Positions 12,993 to 24,337 of a stretch of DNA of 64,000 bases are shown here, piece after piece. The translations under genes and the position numbers were made by a program. Source of the stretch: Xiphias gladius. Lineage: Eukaryota > Chordata > Actinopteri > Istiophoriformes > Xiphiidae. The stretch's first letter is position 1, and the number at the start of each line of letters is the position of its first letter. The DNA lies in NCBI RefSeq assembly GCF_016859285.1, contig NC_053412.1, positions 4,584,289-4,648,288 on the forward strand, given 5' to 3'. A model generated the notes under the pieces. It worked only from the letters and a program-made list of their open reading frames with translations. It was not told the origin of the DNA and did not search any database.

Positions 12993-14055
12993 CCCCTGAC
13001 CCCACTATCCCACTGAAGGCAGCACAGTCAGTGAGCCATGGACTTCCTTCAGAACTCCGTGATGAGGGAGATTTGGCCGTGGCTTAGCCGTTCGGATTTC
13101 TTTTGGGTTACTTTGCCTTCCAAAAGTTGGGGATTTCGCTTCGTGACCCAACCTGCCCGGGAGTCTAAAGAAGGTTAAATCAGCCTTGCTCTTAGTTTAT
13201 AGTGGGATCTACTAATGAGGACTTGAACGCACTGTCGGGGCCAATCCTGAACTCTGAATCAGTTCTTTTTTCTTTCTTTTGGTTTATTTTAAATTCAAAA
13301 TTAAGATTAATTTGATTCCGCAGAAGGCCGTGACTCTACACAAATGCAGTTTGTGGTTCCCCCTCGTCCTGCCAACAGTCGGTCAGAATAGAGCAAAACA
13401 TCCATCAAGTCTCTCACCGTGTGAACACCTCCATGCTTGGCACACATGCGCTGGTACTGTACATGATGCAAACACACACACACCCATACACACCCATACA
13501 CACACACACACGCACACGCGCAGTTCAGTGTGCACAGACCGGCGGACTGGCTGACTGGCAGGAATGCTGCAGACATTTGTCTCGCAGCGGGAGCGGGCAG
13601 ACAGATTCAATCACCACGTTAAAACAACAGTGAAGTGAACATCTCTGGCCTTGACTGACTTCAGCCTGATAGAGCTTTACATATGACTGATAGACGGTGT
13701 TGGGTATGAATTGTTAAGAGCTGCAAAAAGGAGATTCAGTGAGAGAGAGAGAGAGAGACCAAAGAGTGCACAGTTAGGGGTCACACAAATATCTCCTCAG
13801 TATACACCCACCAACACCCGCACACAACGAACTTCCCGAGAGGCATAGCTCAGATTCTTGGACGGAATTTGCATCACAAATATCTCGGATGGGAGAGTAC
13901 GCATGGAGAATAAATAAGCCGGTGAGGCTGCCGCTTTTCTTCCCCGTTCATCCTGCCTGTCACCTATCCATCCGTGCATCCATCCACTCCTGTTTAATAG
14001 GCAGGATTCGGCGCCTTCCATCCAAGATCCACACCAGAGTCGGCAGGGGCGTGGG
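12993..14055. other. Non-coding DNA, no gene seen
   Basis: Contains short CA tracts (13470-13515) and a GA run (13740-13758). The 174-codon minus frame 13797-14321 runs through the adjoining minisatellite (THNHAQPRTTTHNH) and is not a credible gene. Confidence 0.45.
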
Positions 14056-14115
14056 GGGCGTGTGTGGTTGTGTGTGGTTGTGCGTGGTTGTGCGTGGTTG
14101 TGCGTGTGTGCGTGT
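14056..14115 (+). repeat. Short minisatellite, ~10-bp unit TGTGCGTGGT
   Basis: Five to six tandem units, shifting from TGTGTGTGGT to TGTGCGTGGT and then to plain GT/CG dinucleotides. Confidence 0.85.
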
Positions 14116-14869
14116 GTCTCCAGCTCTGCCTGAGAACCACCAACCACCGGAGGCCGAGCCAAAACCCGACCTGTCCTTGGAAGCGGGAAGAAAAGCGTCC
14201 TGGAATCCCATCCGTGCCTCTGAGAGGTTGGGCGATGGCCAGATTCACCTCTAAACATCAATCCACAAACTCTCCTGTGTTCCCGCTTCCTGACTCTACT
14301 CTGCTTCGGTGTTTTTTCCACTCTGGCAGTCCTTGCCCAAGCTTGATTACGTCAATTAAGGAGGCAGAATTCTGGCATCACGAAACGGCTCATCCGCCCA
14401 AAGTGAAACATACAATATTACTGTGCAAGTGAGTCAAGTGCTTCTCATAATCTGATATTACACCAAACTCCAAACCAGACAGAATACCAGAGCACCTTAA
14501 AGACCTTATTGATCAGTAAGTCTGTGAACAGAAGCTGAGTGGAAAAAGTTCTGCAGCACAATCTCTCAACTTCAAAGCCTGGAATAATCATTTGCTGGGG
14601 AAAAAAAAAAAAACAGCCAGCGAGATTTCGTTGCAAACCCTGCTTCATGAACAAAATATCACACAGCGAGCGGTGGAGCCTCGAGTGTTGCATGTTGCAG
14701 GGGCAAATATCACAGAAATCATATCAACAAATATCCTACGGGGATGTCAAGACGGAAAACCAGCGCTTCCACATAAATAAAACATCATTAACTCCTCTAT
14801 AAATTGACTATTGAGTGCCACGGAGACATTACAAGCCTTTATAGTAACACTGCAGGAACATTAAAGTGA
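14116..14869. other. Non-coding DNA, no gene seen
   Basis: No repeat family or exon is recognised apart from a poly-A run at 14600-14613. Confidence 0.4.
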
Positions 14870-15070
14870 CTTTCGTCCAGGGACTGGCTCCACAGGGGTC
14901 CTAATGATGAAAGCGAGATGTTTTCCCACTGCCTGTATGGCCCTCAGTATATCTGCTACATCTAAATTATTCAGAGACGGCGAGGAATAAAAACTGTGCC
15001 ACCGGTGCAGCCGAGCTCGATTCATACGAATTAGCGCAAATAGCCGCAGTCGCCGGTCTGTCAACGTCCG
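14870..15070. promoter_or_regulatory. Candidate conserved non-coding element close to the signal-peptide exon
   Basis: High-complexity sequence with GGTCCTAATGATGAAAGC, ACATCTAAATTATTCAGAG and CATACGAATTAGCGC motifs, 0.65 kb downstream of the signal-peptide exon donor. Judged from composition only. Confidence 0.25.
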
Positions 15071-15709
15071 CTTAGGGGAGCGCAGTCTTTCCCCATTTAG
15101 GAGAGAATATGAAACCGGGCATCATCTGAGCTGCACCGGCAGGAGCGAATCGCTTTCTTTCAGTGAATTTTATGAGATGTTTGATACTGTTTCTTCCCCC
15201 CTCTCTCTCTCTGTCTGTCTTTCTTTAGCGACAGACTGATGGGATCAGGCACTCAGGCAAAAATGTGGTCGCTTCTGTCTGTGAGACGCTCAGAATCTAT
15301 ATAAACAGGGGTAATTATTAAAAAAAAAGGATGGATGGAGGGGGGGGGGGTTGGAGAGCTTTTTACGCAGAGCCCGACACGCTCCCAGAGGCTGCCGGGT
15401 CTCACAGTTCACCGCTGGCTCGAGCGAGTCTCGGTGCGATGACTCGAGCCCGCGTCAGCGTGGCTGGACGTGGAAGTTGTGTTTCAAGTTTGCGGCGAAC
15501 AGCGGCCGTGGTGTCCATTCATTATCATTCAGCGAACACCTACCGTCAACTCGCCGCTGTCCTGCGCACATTTAAAGGCTGGCGACAGGCTAGCAGGCTG
15601 GGCTCTTTTTTTTGTGGGGGGGGGTCTCCGGACCCGCACTTCAACCGTGCGTGTTGAAGTCTGACCTGACCGAGGACCCGGGCGCAGAGACGCGCATCAA
15701 GGCACTCAC

Positions 15710-15773
15710 CTGACTGTGCTGCACTCGATCGGATCAGCGCCAAAGTGACGAGGACGCAAGCGGGGAACTTCAT
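15710..15773 (-). CDS. First coding exon of a secreted or membrane protein (signal peptide); candidate neuropilin-2
   Basis: The exon encodes 21 codons starting MKFPACVLVTLALIRSSA and ending AQS. This is a signal peptide: a Lys after the start, a hydrophobic core, and small residues before a likely cleavage site. It ends at a consensus donor, CAG|GTGAGT, in phase 1, as signal-peptide exons often do. The ATG has A at -3. The rest of the gene must lie to the left; no second coding exon, such as a CUB-domain exon, was seen in 1-15.6 kb, so intron 1 would exceed 15 kb. Neuropilin-2 is inferred because NRP2 and KLF7 are linked in human 2q33, NRP genes have a phase-1 signal exon and large introns, and a Gln-X-Asp junction would fit human NRP2. 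Any other signal-peptide gene remains possible. The exon is more certain than the name. Confidence 0.5.
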
Positions 15774-16290
15774 CTTTGAAAGGGCTGCTTGTCTTGTTAA
15801 CTCCCGTAACTCACATGTCCAATTAAGATATCCTCGTTGTTCTCACACACATGCACACACACCAGACACAAAAAAAATAAAAAAATAAACAACCACAAAA
15901 AGGTCGGAGTCTTCTTGGCTTTTTGGACAACTGGCACAGTTTCCGTGCGCCCCCAGAACCAGCACCGCGCTTTGTTGTGTTTGTTTATCGGTTTCCAGAC
16001 CAGTGTTTAGGTCGGTTTCTGCCGCCGATACTCTGAGCCATTTACTCCTCACACTGCCATAGCGCCGGTGGCTTTCGGGGGGGTGGGGGGGTGGGGGGTG
16101 AGTGTGTGTATGTGTGTGTTGGGAAGAGGGGTTGGAGGGGCTCTGAACACGCCTCTTTGCTGTGATTGACACCTCCTCGAGCCTATTAAAACCGGCGATC
16201 CAAAAGATTTGGAGCGTTTTTCTCTTTTTTTGGAAACCCGCCCATCCCACTTATCACCCCTTCTGATTGGCTATTAGGCTTTATTGCTGC
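15774..16290 (-). promoter_or_regulatory. Putative 5' UTR and promoter of the signal-peptide gene
   Basis: Read on the minus strand, a CCAAT box (plus-strand ATTGG at 16266-16270) is followed about 75 bp downstream by an AT-rich TATA-like element, TTTTAATAG (16182-16192). That would place a start near 16155 and give a 5' UTR of about 380 nt before the ATG at 15773. A TGATTGACA motif (16162-16170), which resembles a PBX/MEIS site, and a G-rich run (16077-16099) lie between. The spacing suits a TATA/CCAAT promoter, but no transcript evidence is available here. Confidence 0.35.
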
Positions 16291-17753
16291 TGTCAGTACA
16301 CCTGTCAGGAGCGGATTTCGGCTCCGCTTTCCTGCTGGGAGGTGTGGCGTCCGAATTATTACCTTCCGCGTTGAAGGAAACGGACTTTTTAATCATCATA
16401 TAATGATCATGATTTAAAGTCGTATCTTCACCAGTGGCTACGCAGCCTCTTGGCTGCCGTTACGGATCAATGCGAGTCATTCAGAGAGATCAATTGCTAT
16501 ATAGGGAAATGAAAGATGTGACAGACACAGACCTTTCGAGAAAAAAATGCAAGACGCCATCAATTCCAGTGATTTCAGTCTTTGTTTGGTTGGGTTTTTT
16601 GTCTTTGTTTCTTTTTTTGTTTGCAGATTATTACGACTTGAAACAGACTTGCCTAAACATCGGACAAGTTTCCCTGCGGTGCCAGCAGCTTCAGCCTCTT
16701 CGCCACAGAAGGCACAAGCCCGTACACCTGAGGCGATGCTGGTCTACATGAGCCGCAATGGACAGAACGGCCCCGGGGGCCGCTCATCCGACAGGCCGGT
16801 GCGGCCTGTTCTGCTCTCCGGCTTCCGAGCTGGCCGATCAGCGAGGACCAGAAGATATCGATCTGTGGTCCACGGAGGGCGAAACCTCGGCCGTAACCGT
16901 CCCGGTCACAGAGTTACTCCACAGCCTAGGCAGCGAAGAGCCCCTGGGTGCCAAACGCAAGCCTCATTTAGCGTCCTCTGCTGCTCTCTAGGGGATAGGA
17001 CGGAGAATTACTCAGGGTCGAGCCTTTTTTCACGGCAGCGCGCATGAATCGTAAAGCCGCTGAGGAACATAAAATAACATGGCAAGTCAAGCAAAAGGCC
17101 AAATGATTACCTTAAGAAGCCCGGCTTTTATCATTCTTGAAAAGAAAACTGAGGCGAGGGATCATCCCAGATTTATTGCGTTGAAAAAAAAAGTCACATA
17201 AAAATGGCCTTCGTGTGCATCACATTTAAGGGCTTAAAAATCAGCATTGTGCACGTTGGTTGAACTATGCCAGTGCTGGAATGCGTAAAACGGCCCTTGA
17301 GTATCAACAAAAGTGAACACGACATGTTTTGTTTTTTTCTTTAAAAGAATGATTTGAGTCTTTTTAGATTGAAGGTTCCCTCTGGCTAAAACCCAAGAAA
17401 AACCCCGTCTAAAATATGAACTTTGGGGACATAAACTCTCGTAGCTTTCAATCCACACACATATGAGAAAGCCCTTATTAGAGCAATGGGACTACTCTCC
17501 CACACACACACACACACACAGAGACAGAAAGGCACAGAAAGGCGCACTGAGCGGCAGCACAGCACGAGGCGGCCTTGAGAATACTAATGAACGCCACTCT
17601 GTTCCTGCGTAGAGAAATCGTCCTGGGCTGCGTGGGGATTTGTGCTGAGGAGGGTGTGTGACATGAAAGCGGGGATTTTTTTTTTTTTTGTCCTTGTGCT
17701 CTGAGACGGGCCCACTGTGTGAGTCCACCGTGAAGTTTGACTGGTGGGGGGTG

Positions 17754-17790
<37 letters not shown>

Positions 17791-18744
17791 TGTTGAGGGG
17801 GGTTACATAGCAATGGCTCAATCTGAAGAGGTCGTTCCAAGTAAACCCACTACAAATAATAAACAAGTGATGGGGAAAACGTGGCTCGTCGGCATTCAGC
17901 TAAAAACACACGAGTCTGACGGTGTGTTACCGCACAGTAGGTCCATGCACTGATAATGGTGCATATCAAGGAGAAGGACATTCAAACGCACATCATAAAC
18001 TGTGCTGGCTGTGTATTTAACTTACTCTTCCGTGCAAAATAGGACGTGTGTGTGGCCCCTGTTCTGGGTGCTGAGGCAAAGATAAATAACAGAAAGGCGA
18101 TTCCCACGGAGACTCGTTGTTCGAATTTATAGGGATCTTTTCATAGTTTCCTTCAGACTTTTGATCTCTTAGAAATATTCCACAGGGGACATATGGTGTG
18201 AGTGTATGGAGACTTTTTACTACTCTTAACACTTAAAGGTTTTTTTTTTATTTTTATATACACTTTTTTTTAAATATCTACTGTTCCCACATGTTTTGAC
18301 ATTCGTATAACATCCCTGCGAATTTGAGCTATATATGATCCGTTTTTTTTGTTGTTGTTCTTCTCTGGTAGTGATTCTCTGGGTTAAATTATGAGTTGGG
18401 ACTAATTTTGGTGCCTGACTTTGTTTTGTCCCCTGTGGGCAGCTCCGCGCTGTGAGCAGCGGGACAAGGGGATCAGGTGACAGGCAGAGCTTCTATGATT
18501 AGGGCAGCGGCGGAGGGGAAGGAGGCTGCCACCGCGGAAGGTCAAGGGGCTTTTTTACGCGCAGTCAGTTGGCGCCTTCTCGTTGCCGGTCGCGCGCCGC
18601 CAGCCGAGGTTAATTCGTTTGGAAGCTCGGGGTGTTTTTTTTTTTTGTTTTTTTTCTGAATCCGTGACTTCGGCTCGAACACCGGGGGAGGAATGGGATA
18701 CGCGCAGAGTGAGCAGCGCGCGTAAAGACGCCTTGGAGTTCGCC
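16291..18744. other. Intergenic region between divergent promoters; ramp1 upstream region
   Basis: This region separates the minus-strand signal-peptide gene from ramp1. The part at 16740-17000 is GC-rich and contains a 77-codon open frame (16758-16991, plus) that matches no family I know. A (GT)n tract lies at 17755-17786. The part at 18430-18744 is GC-rich with scattered CpGs and no clear TATA box, so it probably holds the ramp1 promoter and 5' UTR. Confidence 0.3.
17755..17786 (+). repeat. (GT)n microsatellite
   Basis: About 32 bp of GT, flanked on both sides by G-rich runs, about 1 kb upstream of ramp1. Confidence 0.92.
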
Positions 18745-18799
18745 ATGGCTCCGGCGAGCGCCTCTTTCCTGAAAGCAGGGCTGGTGTTGTTGATGGCAG
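18745..18799 (+). CDS. ramp1: ramp1 coding exon 1 (signal peptide)
   Basis: The exon starts at an ATG in a strong Kozak context (GCCATGG) and encodes MAPASASFLKAGLVLLMA plus one base. It ends at the consensus donor GCAG|GTGAGT in phase 1. The peptide is a typical signal sequence with a hydrophobic core from Leu9 to Ala18. It joins exon 2 (21085) to make Ala-Gln-Val, with cleavage probably in that area. The three-exon structure, with a short signal exon first, matches vertebrate RAMP1. Confidence 0.85.
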
Positions 18800-21084
18800 G
18801 TGAGTGTTTGTGGTTGTGACGTTTTACTACGCGGCTTAAGCTAAAATACTGTCGGGCTTTTGGACATTTCATGTAGATATTCTTCGGAAAGTTGGAGGTT
18901 CTATGCAGATGAAGTGAACAAAACATCATTTTTTGAGGGCTTACAGCTTAAACCATTTACAATACCATACATTTCAGACATGATTTGAGTTCACAGCAAT
19001 CCCATTTCCGATGTTGTTTTGTTGTTGTTTTCTATTGTCGGTTTATTGTTCAGTCCTACTGTTCTCACTCCAGGATATTGCAAGGTTCAAACCGTTCCGT
19101 GCACAAAACGAACGATTTTGACCAGGCACTGCACCTTTAAACTTTACACGTTTTTACACTCTGAGGCAAGGTCAGGGTTGTAGAGAACAGTCAGATCCTT
19201 TACTGAAGCTGAAGTAGCAATGTCACACTGCAAAAAAATACTCTCACAATAAAAAGTTTTGCATAAGTAGAGAATGGCCATTGTGAGTATGGTACTATTA
19301 TAGATTATATTGATGGGTCGCTGTTACCAATTCTTCAATTAGTAAGTAGCATTTGTTGTTACATATAGTGTCAGGTGGTTTAATTTATAAGAGTTAATCT
19401 TATTATATGAGCTAATCATATGTTTTGGATGTAAAATCTTAATATATAAGGTAACTAGTAATATAATATCTATATAGTATAAGTGAAATAAGTGAAAGTG
19501 CAGTATTTCACTACGAAAGTCTAAAGTAGCATTAAAATGGAGATGGTCAAGCAAAGTACAAGAACTGAGTGAATGTACTTTGCTACATTCCACCACTGAG
19601 CACGGTCATGATCAGGTTTGTGTGACATGCAGGGCAGAGCTGAGGTTCAACAGGTCAGTGGGGAGGCTCGAGTGCCGCCCCCAAGCCGAGCTCGTAACAT
19701 GCACAGGAACATACCTGGGCAGTATTTCGAGGGCCCGATTGGGCTTGGTTTTACACATCCTAGTGTAATCCCCGACGTGTCTCTAAATTGAGGACAACAT
19801 GACGATAGGCAGCATGAAAGGGGGTAGCAGTAAGACAGAAACCTCAAATGTCAGATTGCTTTCAACACTCTCCTTTCTCGATGGGCTTTTTGATGAGCTT
19901 CACTTTCACTCCCAGACAAACGGGAGAAAGGGAAAATTGCTCATGCTGAGCAGCACGGCGGCTGGCTAAACACGAGTGACATTTGAGCTAAATGGATCAG
20001 CTCATATTTATGAGCATCGGTTTTTTTTAAAACCATAAATAGTCAGTCCTAGAGTGTCGGACAGAATTCACGGCTCCTGTTAGATTGATGGATGTTTCCT
20101 ATCCCCAAAACAGGATAAGAGACCTGAAGGCAGTAAGTCAATGGAGTGCGAAACCTCCAGCTAGAACAGCGCCGCGGCATCTGTTTTGGTTTGGTTTGCG
20201 TTGATTTTCCTGAAAAATGGAATGTGTATTCGTTGCTGGTTGGCAGCCAAGTTGTGAAGCAACTTTGTGCGCTTGAACGTCAGATTTCCCCATCAGCCGC
20301 TTCCAGTAAACAGACAGACAGGCGAAACATAACATCCCTTCAACTCTGTGGGTGATAAACAAGCTAATAGACGCCGCAAGTAGGGCCAAAACCATTCTTG
20401 ACATTCTTCCCTCGGTAGCATCTCTTTTGAAAGCCCCATGTCAACACATTCAGTCTTCCTCTGAGTGTTTCAGAGCCTCCAAAACCCAGCTGAGACAGAG
20501 CAAACATTAGGGGCACACAGTTGGCCCTTATCAGGCCGGCACAGACCGGGCTTCGCCATGTTTCTCGATCGTAACAACAACCTGTTTGTTTCCACGCGGG
20601 CCTTTTCAGCCAGCTTAAGCTCCCTCTCCTACTGTACTGCTAAGTGGTGTTACATTCAGCTCCGAGTCCTGCGGGACGGCCGCGGTCTGCCTCCACATTA
20701 AGAGGCTGTTTACACACATCTCGGAAGTAAACAAATGGGATTGGGACTCCGACTGCAAATTGAAATCTTTCTTTAGCAAAAGTAACAGCATAATAGGGAA
20801 GAAATGGTCCAATAGGAATTACCATTGCCAGGATATGACCTTGTTTGTTGCGCAAACTTACTCCTAATTATCCACAATTAAGCAGAGCAGATAACCCCTG
20901 TAGCGCTTTGTAAAAATTTTTCTATCTTTATAATGATGTAAAGTGTTGCTTGTCACTCACCGGAATAGACTCATCACCCAGTTCCAGTCAACTCATATCA
21001 CCCAAATCCATATTCATTGTCCTATTTTTTTTTTTTTTTAACTAAATTAGTGCATGTCTTTCCCTTCTCTCTTTTGCTCTCCAG
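18800..21084 (+). other. ramp1 intron 1
   Basis: The intron has consensus GT and AG ends and separates the signal exon from the ectodomain exon. It contains one teleost dispersed repeat copy (19177-19597). The stretch 19600-21060 shows no coding signal that I can support. Confidence 0.7.
19177..19597. repeat. Degraded copy of a teleost dispersed repeat with CAGTGGTGGAA-type ends
   Basis: The copy runs from a segment containing CAGATCCTTTACTGAAG to a right end ACATTCCACCACTG. In between, AGTAGCA, AAAATACT and GTACTTTG motifs occur in the order I recall for a very common non-coding repeat in percomorph intergenic DNA. It is diverged and has a (TA)-rich insertion in the middle. The family identity is from memory of published fish sequences. 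Confidence 0.5.
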
Positions 21085-21223
21085 CTCAAGTCCTTCCTTC
21101 AGTGTCTGGCTGCAACAGGGGTTTCTACGAGAGGTTGATCAATGATCTCTGCTTAGCTAAGTTCAAACTGGACATGGGAGGACTGGACCAAGGCCTGTGG
21201 TGCAGCTGGCCGGACGCGATGGA
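21085..21223 (+). CDS. ramp1: ramp1 coding exon 2 (N-terminal ectodomain)
   Basis: The exon follows a polypyrimidine tract ending CTCTCCAG and ends at GATGGA|GTGAGT in phase 2. It encodes residues 19-65, including Cys28, Cys41 and Cys58, three of the six cysteines of the RAMP1 ectodomain. Segments DLCLAKFKLDM and LWCSWPD align with human RAMP1 at LCLTQFQVDM and LWCDWG. This part of the three-helix ectodomain contacts the calcitonin-receptor-like receptor (CLR) at the cell surface. The RAMP1 assignment over RAMP3 rests on these segments together with those in exon 3. Confidence 0.88.
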
Positions 21224-21374
21224 GTGAGTTCACCCACTGAGATGTGAAAAAAAAACAGGGACCAAAGCCATAAAATAAAAATGGGTTACAAACAGGATAA
21301 AACATTAATATATTAAGTGCTTTTCTCTCCACTTGTACAGTTAAGTCAGAGATGCTTGCGTCAAGGAATTGACC

Positions 21375-21630
21375 ATGTATGGCAAAAGGTTAGAGCAAGA
21401 TCTGGTGGAAAAGGCTCTATTCTCTGAGGGAGCTTTCAAAGAGGGAGGACTCTGCCGGAAGAACACAAAACCTATCACATACGGAGAAGGTTTTGAACTG
21501 AGGAAAACCGGGCTGCCATGAGTGCCGTGAGCTGTACACCCGCATGAACACGACTTGCGGCTATGGTCAGCCGGTGGCCGGGCAGCTGATAAATGAGCCG
21601 GCTGATGTCCATCAGCTGATGCAAGAGTGA
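21375..21630 (+). pseudogene. Unidentified coding-like fragment with one frameshift
   Basis: From an ATG at 21375 there are 48 codons, including the stretch KRLEQDLVEKALFSEGAFKE, to a TGA at 21519. In the +1 frame the text continues as CHECRELYTRMNTTCGYG and then INEPADVHQLMQE to a TGA at 21628. The composition (acidic and basic helices, then a CxxC and further Cys) looks like real protein rather than chance, and the frame changes once. I do not recognise the family. A polypyrimidine-CAG sequence sits just upstream (about 21320-21340), but the frame meets a TAA there. It could be a decayed exon, a processed pseudogene or a transposon fragment. Confidence 0.3.
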
Positions 21631-22338
21631 CTTCAGTGCTCGCTCTGAACCCACGTTGTGCTCCGTTCGATTCCCGACCGGAGCGTGGAACTACCGAACC
21701 AAATCTTGAACTTCGTTATGTTCTTCTTTTTTTTTTAGGCAATTTATCAGTCTCATTCACCCCTAAGTTCTAAGTGAATATCAGTATCTCTACAGGTGCA
21801 CTGAGAGACTGAGGTTTTTGTTAGAGCTTTATTTGAAGCATGCAGATGACCGTGGTGTATCCATGCAGTGACACACTTCCAAACTCACTCATCCACCAAC
21901 ACCAGGGGAAAACATTTAACTTTGGCCCCAGTAAACCCAACCAATACATCAGTGTCGAATAGTCCTGACACTTGTTTTGCACTGCAGAGTCTCCTCATGA
22001 GCAACAGTATTGCTCTGAGTTTAGTTCACTCTTTGAAAAGACATCTTCATCCTGCCTTGGAAACTCCGGTCTGTGTTAACTCGCCGCATCGCTTAGTCTC
22101 GGGCCTTTTACTGCAGCTGTTGGACACTGTATCCTGTGTGTGTGTGTGTGTGTGTGTCAGACGGTGTCACGGAGCAGTGCTTTTACAAACACTGGTAGTC
22201 AGAGGATGAGTCAGACAGATGGGTGAAAGGAGCTGGGAGGCCCACGGGAGAAGCTACTGTCAAAACTGTGTGATTTCCCTCCTGGCTCACTGTCCTCTCG
22301 GGGTCCAGTATATAATTGGTGGTGGTTCTCCGTGTTTT

Positions 22339-22344
<6 letters not shown>

Positions 22345-22378
<34 letters not shown>

Positions 22379-22381
22379 CGC
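22345..22381 (+). repeat. (GT)n microsatellite
   Basis: About 37 bp of GT with GC changes at its right end. A shorter GT tract lies at 22134-22160. Confidence 0.9.
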
Positions 22382-23681
22382 AGTTGTAACTCATCATTAA
22401 AAAAAGGAAAATTGTAAAAGCACATAGATGGTTTTGCAATTGCGTCCGAAAACTCCAAGCCACAATGTTTCGTGCCATCGTCAAGGTCCACCAGACGGCC
22501 GGGTGTCCGACACATAAATAAACCATGCAGAATAGAAAATTAGAAAAGCACAAACGAGGCTTGTGAGTGGGTACAGACCAGTGCAGTGGCACTAAGAATA
22601 AAAGCACGGTAGATTTGTTTCAAAACAGAGGCACTCTAGGTGTGACACGGTGGGCTTAAAGCCACACAAGGTAACTTTTGACAGAAGGATTACGACGGCC
22701 TTCGTGTTATGGATGAGAATCTGAATTCACAGGCAGTAAAATGCACCCAGTGTAAATTCAGTGCACTCGAGGGGTTTTGCTGCTACAGCATTACTTGGTC
22801 TGGTGTGACCAGTAGCCTATGGTAGCTGCTGTGAGCTTAACGAAACGTGCCGCTGTCCTGTAATTGCCGCTCGTGGCCACAGTGGCCGCCGTCCAGCAGA
22901 TGTATGCAGTCTTGCTTGAATCTTTGTCTTTAGCTGTTGGCCCTGGCTGTCTTCATCTATCACAGCGTGACGTGTAAAGGATAACGACAACTCTTTGAAG
23001 AACCTCAGACGGAGATTTAGAGTTTATAATGACATCCAAACATGCAGGTCCCATTTTCGGCTTTGCTGCGCATTCGGAGCAGTTTTTGTATTTCAGTTCA
23101 TTATAAGACAAAGTATCACAGTCTAGAGATGAGCGCAAGTCCTCCTCCCCCTCAGATTTTTAGATAAAGATGCCTCTTCTCTCAGAGACTTTGCTGCTCT
23201 GTACAATCAAGTGATTTCGCTGATCGTGCCCTTGTTTCTCCAAGAGAAAATAAACATTCCCTGTGGGTTGCCCTTAAAGATGACCGAGGAAAATCTTCGA
23301 CAGAAGGTAGTTTAAAAATTGGGAAACCAGGCACTCTAATCCTTTTTTGTTATGTGTGTCCAAGTGATCTGTGATGATTAGAGTTAGTCTTCATTATGTG
23401 GCCGTTCTTTATGTGCATATACTGTCTGCTACAAAAACCCACAAAAAACATCTTGTCAGTCTCCATATCATGTGACTGATAGTTTTGAGTCACATTCTGC
23501 CACCGGGCTAGAATAATGCAAGTTAACCTCTTTTGAAGGATTTTTTTAAAATTAGTAACATGATTTTTGTCAAATTAAAAACTTGAGATTTTATTACCAA
23601 ACTTTATCTATTTGTCTATTTATTTTGCTGATTAATAGATTCTTGTATTAGTCCCCAAAACTGTTCTCTGGGATTGTGTGA

Positions 23682-23741
<60 letters not shown>
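23682..23741 (+). repeat. (GT)n microsatellite
   Basis: About 60 bp of nearly pure GT in ramp1 intron 2, interrupted once by CG near its left end. Probably length-polymorphic. Confidence 0.95.
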
Positions 23742-23744
<3 letters not shown>

Positions 23745-23955
23745 AGTGCACGTGAGAGTTGCAGCGCATCGCTCAGTGCTTGGATGTCAATGTGTGTTTG
23801 CAGCTTTACTCCCACGCAGGCTGATTTGTTTGTTACTTTTAAAACTTAAGAAACAAATTATATCCTTAAGAAGAACATGATATCATCATTGAGTGATAAA
23901 AACACTCCAGTCTCTCCTGATTCATCTGGTCTAGAGACCGAAATACTCGTGAGAA

Positions 23956-24055
23956 CCTCCTAACCCGTAACCTTGAACCTTTACCAAAACTGAATCCTAA
24001 TCATACTCATAAACTGTGATTAACCCTTACCTCTAAACCTAATCCTAATCCTAGC
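23956..24055. repeat. Degenerate telomere-like repeats
   Basis: Scattered units such as CTAACCC, TTAACCC, CTAAACC and CTAATC recur over about 100 bp, as in a decayed (CCCTAA)n tract. No perfect tandem pair of CCCTAA is present, so this is only a resemblance. Confidence 0.3.
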
Positions 24056-24153
24056 TCTTACAGCTGCAACACCAGCTCCTGGTAATGATGGTTGGCTCTC
24101 AGAAGCATTAAAGGGCAATTGAAAACCCACCGGCATTTTGAAATGCAAGAACA

Positions 24154-24156
<3 letters not shown>

Positions 24157-24186
<30 letters not shown>
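24157..24186 (+). repeat. (CA)n microsatellite
   Basis: About 30 bp of uninterrupted CA in ramp1 intron 2. Confidence 0.9.
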
Positions 24187-24188
<2 letters not shown>

Positions 24189-24337
24189 ACACAAAACGCC
24201 ATTACACACCTATCATGTAGTTTATGCTTTACCCAAAGTGACCTATAGTCTATGGTCAGTTAGGTCTTTGTGGCAGTTATATTGTGGTAATTCTATTCAC
24301 CGATATATGTGTAAACTACCATGGAAACTTTATCTAT

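Noticed and set aside
14056..14115. Regular tandem units that might suggest a CRISPR-like array
   Set aside because: Units are about 10 bp with no spacers, in a vertebrate genome; it is a minisatellite.
13797..14321. 174-codon minus frame
   Set aside because: Contains the translated minisatellite; no coherent protein features.
15331..15664. Plus-strand frames near the signal-peptide exon
   Set aside because: GC-rich antisense frames just downstream of the exon; no family resemblance.
16434..17047. Plus frames upstream of ramp1 as an alternative ramp1 N-terminus
   Set aside because: ramp1 has a clear signal exon at 18745 with a strong start context; no splice donor joins these frames to it.
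21650..21700. tRNA-like TTCGATTCC motif in a hairpin (GCTCCG ... CGGAGC)
   Set aside because: The loop is too long for a T-arm and no D-arm, anticodon arm or acceptor stem fits.
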